A stretch of DNA of 64,000 nt, from positions 148,277 to 212,276 of the forward strand of contig JAEEWT010000004.1 of NCBI GenBank assembly GCA_016287755.1, read 5' to 3'. Numbering within the stretch: position 1 is the first letter of the stretch; each line of letters starts with the position of its first letter. The DNA comes from Prevotella sp. (GTDB lineage Bacteria > Bacteroidota > Bacteroidia > Bacteroidales > Bacteroidaceae). The position numbers and the translations under genes are program-made. Of the stretch, positions 24,926-34,516 are shown in pieces. The notes below the pieces were generated by a model that ran no database searches, was not told the origin of the DNA, and worked only from the letters and a program-made list of their open reading frames with translations.

Positions 24926-26204
24926 CTTTCCTGCGGGGCTTCCTGCGGTTGTCGCCTCGATTCTTTCCTCCTTCTGACTTCTTACCATGGCGATGGAAGA
25001 CGGCACGTGGCGTCTTCTTGTACATAGGACGGTATTCTGGTCCTTCCATACCATTGGGAAGGGGAACTTTCTCTACTGTCTTCTCAAGGAACTGCTCAAT
25101 CCTGATGAAGTCGCGTATCTCCCATCCACGCACCAAGGTGATAGCTTTACCATCACGTTCAGCCCTTGCTGTTCGCCCAATGCGGTGAACATAATCCTCA
25201 CAGTCGCGTGGTACATCGAAATTGATGACCGTAGCGATATCGTCGATATCAATGCCTCGAGCCACAATATCGGTAGCCACCAAAACATCCACCTGTCCGC
25301 TCTTGAAACGATACATCACCTCATCGCGCTCGGCTTGAGAAAGGTCGGAATGCATCTCGGCGCAGTTTACATGCATAGCCCTCAGACTGCGGTTGATATC
25401 TTTCACCTTGAGCTTACTTGAGGAGAATATAATCACGCGCTTGAGCTCGTCGTTCTTAAATAAATGGTTTAAGATACGTAGCTTCTGAGTCTCATGACAG
25501 ACGTAGGCCATCTGATGGATCTTCTCGGCAGGCTTACTCACAGCCAGCTTTATTACGGCAGGATTCTTGAGTAGCGTACGTGCCAATTCCTCTATCTTAT
25601 GCGGCATCGTGGCAGAGAACATGATGGTCTGACAAGTGGGCGGTATAAGCTTAGCAATGGAAAGGATATCATCGCTAAAACCCATGTCGAGCATACGGTC
25701 GGCCTCATCGAGGATAAAGAAGGATACCTGACTGAGATCCACATTTCCCATATTGATGTGACTGCGCAGTCTTCCAGGTGTGGCAATGATCATGTCAGCT
25801 CCCATTCGCATACTCTTATACTCCTGATCATATCTGTTACCGTCGTTACCGCCATAAACAGCCAGACTACTCACTGATGGCATGTAGTAGGCAAAGCCCT
25901 GCATGGCTTGGTCGATCTGCTGTGCCAGCTCTCGGGTAGGACTCATGATCACGCAGTTGATGGCATTCTCAGGAAACACCTTCTCGGTGTCACCGATGAA
26001 GACACTGCCATCGTCGAGCATGCTGAGCACCGGCAACAGATAGGCTGCCGTTTTTCCCGTTCCCGTCTGTGCCACTCCCAGCACATCTCTTCCTTTCAGA
26101 ATCTCGGGGATGCACTTCTCTTGTACTGGCGTGCAAGTGGTGAAATTCATCGCATCCAGTGCATCAAGGGCGTGGTCGTTGAGGTCTAAATCATAAAAAT
26201 CCAT
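24885..26204 (-). CDS. DEAD-box ATP-dependent RNA helicase
   Basis: 439 residues from ATG 26204 (MDFYDLDLNDHALDALDAM); ATG 26234 is an in-frame alternative. The Q motif is near 20, motif I A-Q-T-G-T-G-K-T near 46, Ia P-T-R-E-L-A, II D-E-A-D-R-M, III S-A-T, then V A-R-G-I-D-I-D and VI H-R-I-G-R-T-A-R. The C-terminal 45 residues are a Lys/Arg-rich tail (KSEGGKNRGDNRRKPRRKA) that would bind RNA. It is last in the lon-tgt-lptG-helicase run. Confidence 0.93.
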   Translation of the reverse strand: MDFYDLDLNDHALDALDAMNFTTCTPVQEKCIPEILKGRDVLGVAQTGTGKTAAYLLPVLSMLDDGSVFIGDTEKVFPENAINCVIMSPTRELAQQIDQAMQGFAYYMPSVSSLAVYGGNDGNRYDQEYKSMRMGADMIIATPGRLRSHINMGNVDLSQVSFFILDEADRMLDMGFSDDILSIAKLIPPTCQTIMFSATMPHKIEELARTLLKNPAVIKLAVSKPAEKIHQMAYVCHETQKLRILNHLFKNDELKRVIIFSSSKLKVKDINRSLRAMHVNCAEMHSDLSQAERDEVMYRFKSGQVDVLVATDIVARGIDIDDIATVINFDVPRDCEDYVHRIGRTARAERDGKAITLVRGWEIRDFIRIEQFLEKTVEKVPLPNGMEGPEYRPMYKKTPRAVFHRHGKKSEGGKNRGDNRRKPRRKAKSEQRKSEQKKA

Positions 26205-26264
26205 ATATGCTATCCTATTCTTTTCGTTATTCACTTGAGCATGGTTCCTATGTTGGAACGTGCA

Positions 26265-27515
26265 TTAATTAGGTGCCTTCCTGTAGCAGAAGTATGCTAT
26301 GAAGGTAAATATGATGTTGGGAAGCCATGCTGCCAGCATCGGCGGTGTGTTCGCATTGATGGCGAACGTGGAGGAGACGGTCTGCAACATGATATAGCCA
26401 AAGCTGAGTGCCAGACCGATACCTAAGTAAAGTCCCATGCCTCCTTTCCGTTTCCTTGAGGAGAGCGATACACCGATGGTGGTCAGGATAAATGAGGCAA
26501 AAGAGGAAGCGATGCGCTTATGGTATTCCACCTCGTACTGAACGACATTACTGGAACCGCGGTCAATCTGCTTGTTGATATACTCCCTAAGCTGCGGACT
26601 GGTGAAGGTCTCTTGCTGTCCTTTGGAGAAGACGAGATCGGTGGGCTCCATCATGATAAGCGTATCCAACTTGGCACCGCTGGTGATCTTCTCACGTAGT
26701 CCTCGAAGTTCGCGAATCCTCCATTGTGAGGCTTTCCAGTGATATTTCGAGTCACTGATGGTGTCGTATTGGATCTCCTGAGCTGTCATATGACTGACCA
26801 CCTTCTTGTTCTCAAACTTGTCGAGACAGAACCCATATCCGCGCTTCATCGTGTTATCGTAGTGCTGGATATAGGCGATGACTCCTTTCCCTACCTGCAA
26901 CTGTACGTTCTCTGCTGAGGTGTTCTTCCTCTTGTTCTTATAGAGCGTCTCGAAGTTCTGACGGATCACTGTTCCCTTGGGAATGACGTAAGAACCCAGA
27001 TAGAAAGTCATTAGGGAGATCAAGGCGGCGGAGATCATATACGGGCGCATCAGTCGTTTGAAACTGACACCTGACGCCAGCATCGAGATGATCTCGGAGT
27101 TTCCTGCCAGCTTGGAGGTGAAGAAGATGACCGCAATGAATACAAACAGCGGACTAAACAGGTTGGCAAAGTAGGGAACGAAGTTCGCATAGTAGTCGAA
27201 CACGATGGCCTTCAATGGGGCATGGAACTGCGTAAACTTAGCCAGGTTCTCATTGATGTCGAAGACGATGGAGATGCTGATGATCAGGGCTATGGCAAAG
27301 AAATAGGTGCCAATGAACTTACGGATGATATAGCGATCAAGAATCTTGATGTAGCGGAACGGATTCAGTTTCTTCATCCATTCCAGACGACGGGCTATGG
27401 GTTGCCATTTCTGTTTGATCCATTGCCAGGCGACAATAAACCATTTGAGATGACGGTCTGCCCATCTGCGTATCTTCAGCCGTTTTCTATGTTTCCTGAT
27501 CTCTGCGTATTGCAT
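26265..27515 (-). CDS. lptG: LptF/LptG-family LPS export permease
   Basis: 416 residues. The family start L-D-R-Y-I-I-R-K-F-I-G-T-Y occurs near residue 58-70. Three N-terminal membrane segments (68-88, 110-135, 165-185), a large periplasmic beta-jellyroll domain (200-320) and three C-terminal segments follow, the LptF/G layout. With the ATPase LptB it would move LPS to the periplasmic bridge. The first 47 residues form a very basic, Trp-rich extension; if it is not translated, ATG 27374 (MKKLNPFRYIKIL) is the true start. The assignment of G rather than F is uncertain. Confidence 0.85.
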   Translation of the reverse strand: MQYAEIRKHRKRLKIRRWADRHLKWFIVAWQWIKQKWQPIARRLEWMKKLNPFRYIKILDRYIIRKFIGTYFFAIALIISISIVFDINENLAKFTQFHAPLKAIVFDYYANFVPYFANLFSPLFVFIAVIFFTSKLAGNSEIISMLASGVSFKRLMRPYMISAALISLMTFYLGSYVIPKGTVIRQNFETLYKNKRKNTSAENVQLQVGKGVIAYIQHYDNTMKRGYGFCLDKFENKKVVSHMTAQEIQYDTISDSKYHWKASQWRIRELRGLREKITSGAKLDTLIMMEPTDLVFSKGQQETFTSPQLREYINKQIDRGSSNVVQYEVEYHKRIASSFASFILTTIGVSLSSRKRKGGMGLYLGIGLALSFGYIMLQTVSSTFAINANTPPMLAAWLPNIIFTFIAYFCYRKAPN

Positions 27516-27537
27516 AATCTGTTATTATCTGTCGTCG

Positions 27538-28665
27538 TTAGACTCTTTTTCCTAAGTTCTCAATTACACTTCGTTTCCATGCAACGAAGTCACCTTGCTC
27601 GATGTGCTGACGGGCATCGCCTACAAGTCGGAGGTAGAATGCCAGATTATGTATGCTGGCAATCTGCATGGCAAGGAGTTCCTGTGCCTTGAACAGGTGA
27701 TGCAGGTAGGCCTTGGAATGCAGACGGTCGATGTCACAGCCGTCAGGGTCGATGGGGGAGAAATCATTCTCCCATTTCTTGTTCCGCATATTCATCGTTC
27801 CCTGATAGGTGAAAAGCATAGCGTTACGACCGTTGCGGGTTGGCATCACACAGTCGAACATATCCACACCGCGTTCAATGGCCTCGAGAATGTTCTGAGG
27901 TGTTCCTACACCCATCAGGTAACGGGGCTTATCTTTCGGCAGGATATCGTTCACCACTTCGATCATCTCGTACATCACCTCCGTAGGCTCACCCACGGCG
28001 AGTCCGCCGATCGCATTGCCATCAGCACCGAGGTCTGCTATGTACTTAGCTGCCTCCTGACGCAAATCCTTATAGGTGCATCCTTGTACGATGGGGAACA
28101 GACTCTGGGAATAGCCATAGAGCGGTTCGGTCTCGTTGAAACGTTTTATACAGCGGTCGAGCCATCGTTGTGTCAGATCAAGACTCTTCTTGGCATACTG
28201 GTAATCGCTCTGTCCGGGAGGGCACTCGTCGAACGCCATCATGATATCTGCTCCAATGATACGTTCTGTGTCCATCACGTTCTCTGGTGTGAAGAAATGC
28301 TTGGAGCCGTCGATATGTGAACGGAACTCACAACCTTCGTCACGTAGCTTCCTGATACCAGTCAGGGAAAAGACCTGAAAACCGCCGCTATCAGTGAGGA
28401 TGGGACGGTCCCATGTGTTGAACTGATGCAAGCCTCCTGCTGCCCGCAACACCTCCAGTCCGGGGCGCAGGTACAGATGATAGGTGTTTCCCAAGATGAT
28501 CTGCGCTTTTACCTGTTCGCGCAGCTCCTGGAAGTGAACACCTTTCACGGCTCCTGCCGTTCCCACAGGCATGAAGATAGGCGTTTTGATCTGTCCGTGA
28601 TCGGTCGTAATCAGACCGGTACGGGCATCACTGGCCGGGTCGGTATGCTGCAGTTCGAATGTCAT
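27538..28665 (-). CDS. tgt: queuine tRNA-ribosyltransferase
   Basis: 375 residues. T-D-S-G-G-F-Q-V-F-S near 92-101 and the catalytic Asp in F-D-C-V-M-P-T-R near 262-269 fit TGT, and G-G-L-A-V-G-E near 227 is the substrate loop. It exchanges guanine-34 of certain tRNAs for the queuine precursor. The usual zinc cluster CxCxxC is not present: the matching stretch reads D-P-D-G-C-D-I-D-R-L, with one Cys, though the later His (S-I-H-N-L) is kept. It overlaps lon by 4 nt (ATGA), so translation is coupled. Confidence 0.92.
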   Translation of the reverse strand: MTFELQHTDPASDARTGLITTDHGQIKTPIFMPVGTAGAVKGVHFQELREQVKAQIILGNTYHLYLRPGLEVLRAAGGLHQFNTWDRPILTDSGGFQVFSLTGIRKLRDEGCEFRSHIDGSKHFFTPENVMDTERIIGADIMMAFDECPPGQSDYQYAKKSLDLTQRWLDRCIKRFNETEPLYGYSQSLFPIVQGCTYKDLRQEAAKYIADLGADGNAIGGLAVGEPTEVMYEMIEVVNDILPKDKPRYLMGVGTPQNILEAIERGVDMFDCVMPTRNGRNAMLFTYQGTMNMRNKKWENDFSPIDPDGCDIDRLHSKAYLHHLFKAQELLAMQIASIHNLAFYLRLVGDARQHIEQGDFVAWKRSVIENLGKRV

Positions 28666-31118
28666 TTCTTCTCTTCTTCAACCGTAAATGTTACAGGGTT
28701 CTTCACCAGTTCGTCCGTGAGGGCGAAATCCCAGACGTCCTGAATATTCTCCACATAGTGGAAGGTTACTCCCTTCAGATATACTTCGGGAATCTCATCG
28801 ATATCTTTCTTGTTGTCACGACACATGATGATGTCGGTGATTCCAGCCCGACGGGCTGCCAGGATCTTCTCCTTAATGCCACCCACAGGCAATACCTTAC
28901 CTCGTAAGGTTATCTCACCGGTCATGGCAGTGTTCTTACGCACCTTACGCTGGGTGAGTGCCGAGGCGATGGAGGTGGCGATAGTGATACCTGCCGACGG
29001 TCCGTCCTTGGGTGTTGCTCCCTCCGGCACATGGATATGGATGTTCCAGTTGTCGAAGATGCGGTAGTCGATCTTCAACGTGTCGGCATGGGCCTTGACG
29101 TATTCAAGGGCGAGCACGGCCGACTCCTTCATCACATCGCCGAGGTTTCCCGTAAGCGTAAGCTTAGAGCCCTTGCCTTTACTCAGACTGGTTTCGATGA
29201 ACAGAATCTCACCGCCAACGCTGGTCCAGGCCAGACCTGTTACCACCCCGGCATAAGCATTACCCTGGTAGATATCGCGGTAGAAGGGTGGCTTGCCCAG
29301 CAGACCCTCTATTTCGTTTGGTGTAATCTTTTGGTAAGGCAGTGCCATCTCCTTGGCTTTGGTAAAGGCCAATTTTCTGAGGGCTTTGTTGATTTGCTTC
29401 TCCAACTGACGGACACCGCTCTCACGGGTATATTGCTCGATGATCTTTTCCGTGGCAGCCTTGTTGAACTGCAGCGAACGCTCTGTTGCCAAACCGGTAT
29501 TCTCCTTCTCCTTGGGGATGAGGTGTCGTTTGGCAATCTCAATCTTCTCTTCTGTGATGTAGCCACTTACCTCAATCACCTCCATACGGTCGAGTAGGGG
29601 ACGTGGAATGGTATTGAGGTCGTTGGCTGTGGCGATGAAGAGCACCTTGCTCAAATCGTAGTCCACATCCAGATAGTTGTCATGGAAAGCAGAGTTCTGC
29701 TCAGGATCAAGCACTTCCAGCAGCGCTGATGACGGGTCACCGTTGATGGTGTTCTGTGTTACCTTATCAATCTCATCAAGGATAAAGACGGGGTTTGACG
29801 ATCCTGCCTTCTGGATGGCTTTGATGATTCGACCCGGCATAGCACCGACGTAGGTACGACGGTGACCGCGGATTTCCGACTCATCGTGCATACCACCCAA
29901 TGAGATGCGCACGTATTTGCGCTTCATGGCCTCGGCTATACTCTTTCCTAAAGAAGTCTTACCGACACCCGGAGGACCGTAAAGACAGATGATGGGTGAC
30001 TTCAGGTCACCACGCAGACTGAGTACGGCCATGTATTCCAGGATGCGCTCCTTGACCTTCTCCATGCCGTAGTGGTCCTTATCAAGGATTCGCTGCGCAC
30101 GCTTCAGATTCAGATCATCGCTGGTGAACTCTCCCCACGGCAGATTCACCAGTGTCTGCAGGTAGTTCAGCTGGACACTGTACTCCGGACCTTGCGGGTT
30201 GAGCATGTCTAACTTGTCGAGTTCCTTGAAGAAGGTGGTTCGTATATCTTCGTTCCATTTCTTCTTCTCGGCCTTCTCCACCAATTCCTTACGCTCTGGA
30301 GATCCTTCGCCGTTACCCAGTTCCTCCTTGATGTTCCGGATTTGCTGTTGCAGGAAGTACTCTCGCTGCTGTTCATCAAGGTCTTCACGGGTACGACTTC
30401 TGATATCCTGCTTGATCTCTTCGAGCTGGAGTTCACGGTGCATGATGCGCAGCACCTTGATGACACGTTCCTTGAGATTCGACTCCTCGAGCAGCTTCAT
30501 CTTCTCTTCGATGGCAAAGGGCATGCTGGAGCAGATGAAGTTCAGCATCACCAGATGATTGTTGATGTTCTGGATGGCGAACTGAGCCTCATCTGGAATA
30601 TCTTCGTTCTGCTTGATGTAATCGATACCCGCATTACGCAGGTCGGCAATGGCTGTCATGAACTCGGTGTCTCCATCGTCGGGAATGAGTTCCGGCGCCA
30701 GATGAACCTCACCCTTCAGGTAAGGACGGGTACGTTTCAGGGAAATCAGATTACATCTACCCAGTCCTTGAACAATCACTGTAATGTTGTTGTTGGAATT
30801 GGGAAGTTCCAGAACACGGATAATCTTTGCGAATACACCGTATTCGTATAAATCATCCTTAGTAGGGTTTTCTATATTGGCGTTCTTCTGTGAGAACACA
30901 GCGAAGATAGCGTCTTCTTTGTCCTTCAGGTGTTCTACCAGACTGATGCTGGCCGACCGGCCGATCAGAATCGGTGATACAACACCAGGAAAGAGGATCA
31001 GGTTGCGTGTTGCAAGGATAGGCACCTCACCATCAGCTCCTCCACAAAGGAGTCGTGTGATGTCTCCTTCGTAGTCGGCAATCATGGAGAATGCGCTGTT
31101 ATTTTGACTATTTCTCAT
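28662..31118 (-). CDS. lon: ATP-dependent protease La
   Basis: 818 residues, full length. LON substrate-binding domain at 35-240. Coiled-coil region at 240-340. Walker [10 protein letters not shown] near 379, Walker B F-I-L-D-E-I-D-K near 450. The serine-lysine protease site is K-D-G-P-S-A-G-I (Ser near 706) with the Lys of G-G-I-K-E-K near 749. It degrades misfolded and regulatory proteins in the cytoplasm. It is first in a four-gene minus-strand operon with tgt, lptG and the helicase. Confidence 0.96.
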   Translation of the reverse strand: MRNSQNNSAFSMIADYEGDITRLLCGGADGEVPILATRNLILFPGVVSPILIGRSASISLVEHLKDKEDAIFAVFSQKNANIENPTKDDLYEYGVFAKIIRVLELPNSNNNITVIVQGLGRCNLISLKRTRPYLKGEVHLAPELIPDDGDTEFMTAIADLRNAGIDYIKQNEDIPDEAQFAIQNINNHLVMLNFICSSMPFAIEEKMKLLEESNLKERVIKVLRIMHRELQLEEIKQDIRSRTREDLDEQQREYFLQQQIRNIKEELGNGEGSPERKELVEKAEKKKWNEDIRTTFFKELDKLDMLNPQGPEYSVQLNYLQTLVNLPWGEFTSDDLNLKRAQRILDKDHYGMEKVKERILEYMAVLSLRGDLKSPIICLYGPPGVGKTSLGKSIAEAMKRKYVRISLGGMHDESEIRGHRRTYVGAMPGRIIKAIQKAGSSNPVFILDEIDKVTQNTINGDPSSALLEVLDPEQNSAFHDNYLDVDYDLSKVLFIATANDLNTIPRPLLDRMEVIEVSGYITEEKIEIAKRHLIPKEKENTGLATERSLQFNKAATEKIIEQYTRESGVRQLEKQINKALRKLAFTKAKEMALPYQKITPNEIEGLLGKPPFYRDIYQGNAYAGVVTGLAWTSVGGEILFIETSLSKGKGSKLTLTGNLGDVMKESAVLALEYVKAHADTLKIDYRIFDNWNIHIHVPEGATPKDGPSAGITIATSIASALTQRKVRKNTAMTGEITLRGKVLPVGGIKEKILAARRAGITDIIMCRDNKKDIDEIPEVYLKGVTFHYVENIQDVWDFALTDELVKNPVTFTVEEEKK

Positions 31119-31141
31119 AATTCTACTTCAAATTTGGGATG

Positions 31142-31231
31142 CAAAGGTACACATTTATCTTCATAAAATGCCATTTGTAACACAATATTTAATATAATTA
31201 GGTGTAATCTCTCATATTTTTCTTAATTTTG
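31142..31231. promoter_or_regulatory. divergent promoters (lon operon / trmN6)
   Basis: TACCTTTG on the minus strand (31149-31142) lies 23 nt before the lon start. TAATTTTG on the plus strand (31224-31231) ends 8 nt before the trmN6 ATG, so that mRNA should have almost no leader. Confidence 0.6.
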
Positions 31232-31239
31232 CACTTGAT

Positions 31240-31923
31240 ATGTCTAATTCGTATTTCCGTTTCAAACAATTCACCATCCATCAGGAGCAATGTGCCATGA
31301 AAGTGGGTACCGATGGAACACTACTCGGGGCCTGGGCCCAAGGAGGGGAGAGAATACTGGATATCGGTACGGGTACTGGCTTGATAGCCTTGATGATGGC
31401 GCAACGCTTTCCCCAAGCACAGGTGGTGGGTATTGACATTGACGGTATGGCTTGTAAGCAAGCACTTGAGAACGTGGCAGCATCACCCTTCCAAAACCGA
31501 GTGCAGATTAGTCATCTTTCTTTACAAGATTATACAGATGAATGGTTCGACTCCATTGTTAGCAACCCGCCGTTTTTTGTGCAGTCTCTTTCTTGTCCAG
31601 ATGAACAGCGTACTACTGCCAGGCATGCAGGGAGTCTGACTTATGCCGATTTGTTTCAAGGGGTGGTGCGTTTGTTACATGAAGACGGTGTCTTCTCTGC
31701 TGTCATTCCTACGGAATGCAGGGATGCGTTTGATGCTGAAGCTATTCTCCATGGTTTGTGTCCTTTGGCGGAATGTGCAGTAAAGACATCTTTGCGCAAA
31801 CAACCCAAAAGATTTCTGTTGTGCTATAGGAAAAAACCTTCTTCCTGTTATGTGAGAGATGTCCTGACAATCGGTTCTGAGGCGTATGTTGATCTAATGA
31901 AAGATTTTTATCTTTCGTATTAG
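31240..31923 (+). CDS. trmN6: tRNA1(Val) adenine-N6-methyltransferase (TrmN6/YfiC family)
   Basis: 227 residues. The N-terminal F-R-F-K-Q-F-T-I-H-Q motif and M-K-V-G-T-D-G-T-L-L-G are family features. SAM motif I is D-I-G-T-G-T-G-L-I near 41-49. The catalytic motif S-N-P-P-F-F is near 107-112. It methylates A37 of tRNA-Val. It converges on the lipid kinase gene with a 10-nt gap. The -7 box is close enough for a near-leaderless mRNA. Confidence 0.88.
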   Translation: MSNSYFRFKQFTIHQEQCAMKVGTDGTLLGAWAQGGERILDIGTGTGLIALMMAQRFPQAQVVGIDIDGMACKQALENVAASPFQNRVQISHLSLQDYTDEWFDSIVSNPPFFVQSLSCPDEQRTTARHAGSLTYADLFQGVVRLLHEDGVFSAVIPTECRDAFDAEAILHGLCPLAECAVKTSLRKQPKRFLLCYRKKPSSCYVRDVLTIGSEAYVDLMKDFYLSY

Positions 31924-31933
31924 TCTTAGGCGT

Positions 31934-32971
31934 TTATCGGTTATTGAACTTACGTATCAGTTTCTTGTTCAGCGCCTGCGTGTTCCTACTGATCTTGGTA
32001 AGGTCTTCCCTCACAATGTTGAGGTCGTTGAAGAACTCACTGAAAGCGGTCTGTACCAAATTCGGCTGCCGTTTACTCTTATCACCGTCAGGGTTGACAA
32101 TCATCTTGATTCCCTTATGGACGAGCTGGATATCCACATCGGCGGTTGTCATTACAGGATCACCGTCGTAGTGAATATACCCTTCTTTCTCCCTGTGGAT
32201 ATGGATGTGTTTGGTGCGGAAGGTTTTGATTTTCTGGTTCTTGTCGAGTGTCTTATTCATCATCTCGATGGCCACCTGAGGTGCTTCGAGCACATCGAAC
32301 GGCTCCATGATAATCACATCCAACAGACCGTCGCTCATGGAGGCCTGCGGGGCGATGTAGGCGTTATTGCCGTATTGGGACGCATTGGCACAGGAAATCA
32401 GGAAAGCCTTCCGGATCAATGTCCCTGTCTCGTCTTCAATATGATAGGTTTCAGGCTTATAGGTGAGTCCTTCACGCAGTACATTCTCGATATAGGTAAC
32501 CGGTCCGCGCTTTCCTGCTTCTGCGAACTTCATGCTGATAAATGCATCGAAGCCCATACCGCAAGTACAAAAGAAAGGTATTTCGTTGATGATACCGTAG
32601 TCGAGGTCGTGTATGACGCAGCGGTTGATGATTTCAACGCTCTTCTTCGGATCCATCGGAAGTAACAGATGACGGGCCAGACCATTGCCTGAACCGCAGG
32701 GGATGATGCCCAGGGCTGTGTTGGAGTGGACGATGGAGCGGGCTACCTCATTGACCGTTCCGTCGCCTCCCACAGCAACCACCACATCTATACCGTTCTG
32801 TTGGGCCTCATACGCTATTTCCGCAGCATGACCCGCCTTTTCGGTTTCCTGAATGGAATAGTTGAACAGACTCTTATCAATCGTCTCTTCTATTATATCC
32901 GGAATGTTGTTTTTCTTCACGCTTCCGGAAATCGGGTTGATGATAAATGTTATGTTCTTCTTTGTAATCAT
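31934..32971 (-). CDS. diacylglycerol/sphingolipid kinase family protein
   Basis: 345 residues. It starts with the strand I-T-F-I-I-N-P-I-S-G-S (8-18), has the nucleotide motif V-G-G-D-G-T-V-N-E near 67-75 and P-C-G-S-G-N-G-L-A-R-H near 93-103, the signature of DAGK-catalytic/YegS-like lipid kinases. The C-terminal 40 residues are basic and helical. It lies back to back with the serine palmitoyltransferase gene, so a sphingoid base or ceramide is a reasonable substrate guess. The -7 box is only 5 nt from the ATG. Confidence 0.87.
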   Translation of the reverse strand: MITKKNITFIINPISGSVKKNNIPDIIEETIDKSLFNYSIQETEKAGHAAEIAYEAQQNGIDVVVAVGGDGTVNEVARSIVHSNTALGIIPCGSGNGLARHLLLPMDPKKSVEIINRCVIHDLDYGIINEIPFFCTCGMGFDAFISMKFAEAGKRGPVTYIENVLREGLTYKPETYHIEDETGTLIRKAFLISCANASQYGNNAYIAPQASMSDGLLDVIIMEPFDVLEAPQVAIEMMNKTLDKNQKIKTFRTKHIHIHREKEGYIHYDGDPVMTTADVDIQLVHKGIKMIVNPDGDKSKRQPNLVQTAFSEFFNDLNIVREDLTKISRNTQALNKKLIRKFNNR

Positions 32972-32976
32972 CGCTG

Positions 32977-33085
32977 CAAAGGTAAAAAGAAATCTTGAGA
33001 AACGGAAATTTTAGGTCAAGAATGATAGTTATTTGTTTTTTTCTGAAAAAAATGGTGAGTGATTGCATTATTTTTTGTACCTTTG
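32977..33085. promoter_or_regulatory. divergent promoters (lipid kinase / spt)
   Basis: TACCTTTG occurs on the minus strand (32984-32977) and on the plus strand (33078-33085). The first nearly abuts its start codon; the second leaves a 42-nt leader. Confidence 0.65.
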
Positions 33086-33127
33086 CAGCCTGTAATTATA
33101 AATAGTTGAATAACACCTATCTTATAT

Positions 33128-34318
33128 ATGGGAGTTTTACAAGAAAGATACAAGCAGTATCGTGAACCGCAGAAGTTTATTGAACGCGGTGTTTATCCCT
33201 ATTTCCGTGCAATTACTGGTAAGCAGGGAACTGAAGTGGAAATGGGCGGACACAAGGTTCTGATGTTCGGTTCAAATGCCTATACAGGACTGACTGGCGA
33301 TCAGCGAATCATTGATAAAGCCAAGGAAGCCCTTGATAAATATGGCTCTGGATGTGCCGGCAGTCGTTTCCTCAATGGAACGCTCGACCTGCATGTTCAG
33401 TTGGAAAAGGAAATCGCCGAGTATATCCATAAGGATGATTGTCTTTGTTTCTCTACTGGTTTCTCTGTAAACCAGGGTGTCATTGCCATGGTGGTGAGCA
33501 AAGGCGACTATATCATCTGTGATGATCGTGACCATGCCAGTATTGTTGACGGCCGTCGGCTCTCTTTTGCCCGTCCGTTGCATTACAAGCATAACGATAT
33601 GGCTGACCTGGAGCGTGTTCTCCAGAGTCTGCCTGAAGAAGGTATCAAGCTGATCGTTGTCGATGGTGTCTTCTCCATGGAAGGCGATCTGGCCAATCTT
33701 CCTGAAATTGTCAAGCTCAAGAAGAAGTATCCCAATGTGGCTATCATGGTGGATGAGGCTCATGGTATCGGTGTATTCGGCAATCAGGGTAGGGGAGTAT
33801 GCGATCATTTCGGTCTGACCGACGAGGTTGACCTGATCATGGGTACTTTCTCCAAGTCGATGGCCAGCATCGGTGGTTTCATTGCTTCTGATGCCGACAC
33901 CATCAACTATCTGCGCCACACCTGTCGCACCTATATCTTCTCAGCTTCCAATACCCCTGCAGCCACAGCAGCTGCACTCGAAGCACTGCACATCATTCAG
34001 CAGGAGCCTGAGCGTATCGAAGCATTGTGGAAGGTTACCCGTTATGCCTTGCGTCGTTTCCGTGAGGAGGGCTTTGAGATCGGTGAGACCGAGAGTCCTA
34101 TCATTCCACTTTACGTCCGCGACGTAGAGAAAACATTCCTGGTAACAGCATTGGCATTCAATGCCGGTGTGTTCATCAATCCTGTTATCCCACCAGCATG
34201 TGCTCCGCAGGATACATTGGTGCGTTTCGCTTTGATGGCCACACATACAGAAGAGCAAGTTGAGCGTGGTGTGCAGGCCTTGAAGAAGATTTTTGTTGAG
34301 CAGGGCATCATCAAATAA
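33128..34318 (+). CDS. spt: serine palmitoyltransferase (alpha-oxoamine synthase family)
   Basis: 396 residues, the length of bacterial Spt. It is a PLP fold type I enzyme: G-S-N-A-Y-T-G-L-T near 49, G-S-G-C-A-G-S-R near 73, V-D-E-A-H-G-I-G near 214-221, and the PLP lysine in G-T-F-S-K-S near 240-245. It condenses serine with palmitoyl-CoA, the first step of sphingolipid synthesis in Bacteroides and Prevotella. 2-amino-3-ketobutyrate CoA ligase is the close alternative; the N-terminus, the Bacteroidales background and the lipid kinase next door favour Spt. Confidence 0.82.
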   Translation: MGVLQERYKQYREPQKFIERGVYPYFRAITGKQGTEVEMGGHKVLMFGSNAYTGLTGDQRIIDKAKEALDKYGSGCAGSRFLNGTLDLHVQLEKEIAEYIHKDDCLCFSTGFSVNQGVIAMVVSKGDYIICDDRDHASIVDGRRLSFARPLHYKHNDMADLERVLQSLPEEGIKLIVVDGVFSMEGDLANLPEIVKLKKKYPNVAIMVDEAHGIGVFGNQGRGVCDHFGLTDEVDLIMGTFSKSMASIGGFIASDADTINYLRHTCRTYIFSASNTPAATAAALEALHIIQQEPERIEALWKVTRYALRRFREEGFEIGETESPIIPLYVRDVEKTFLVTALAFNAGVFINPVIPPACAPQDTLVRFALMATHTEEQVERGVQALKKIFVEQGIIK

Positions 34319-34329
34319 TGATGTAAAAA

Positions 34330-34361
34330 TTTGCACGACTCAGAAAAAGTCTGTACCTTTG
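34330..34361 (+). promoter_or_regulatory. promoter of tRNA-Pro
   Basis: TTTG at 34330-34333, 20 nt, then TACCTTTG at 34354-34361, 21 nt before the tRNA. Confidence 0.65.
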
Positions 34362-34382
34362 CAGCCGCATTTCAAACATGCA

Positions 34383-34456
34383 CGGGGTGTAGCGCAGTCC
34401 GGTAGCGCACCTGGTTTGGGACCAGGGTGTCGCAGGTTCGAATCCTGTCACCCCGA
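34383..34456 (+). tRNA. tRNA-Pro (TGG)
   Basis: 74 nt. Acceptor CGGGGTG pairs with CACCCCG. The anticodon stem CCTGG/CCAGG encloses TTTGGGA, giving TGG. The T-arm GCAGGTTCGAATCCTGT is canonical; discriminator A; no encoded CCA. Confidence 0.97.
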
Positions 34457-34483
34457 CATTTTGTTTGAAAGCTTGTTTTCTCC

Positions 34484-34516
34484 ACAATTCTCACTCCACA
34501 TTTCACTCTTTTCATT
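34484..34516 (+). repeat. heptad-period spacer abutting the djlA-like start
   Basis: Bases read ACAATTC, TCACTCC, ACATTTC, ACTCTTT, TCATT directly before ATG 34517. The period is 7 nt with TCA/CAC cores. It separates tRNA-Pro from the gene and shows no other signal. Confidence 0.55.

Noticed and set aside
27595..28320. Plus-strand frame of 241 codons opposite tgt
   Set aside because: Antisense of the tgt coding sequence; no family features.
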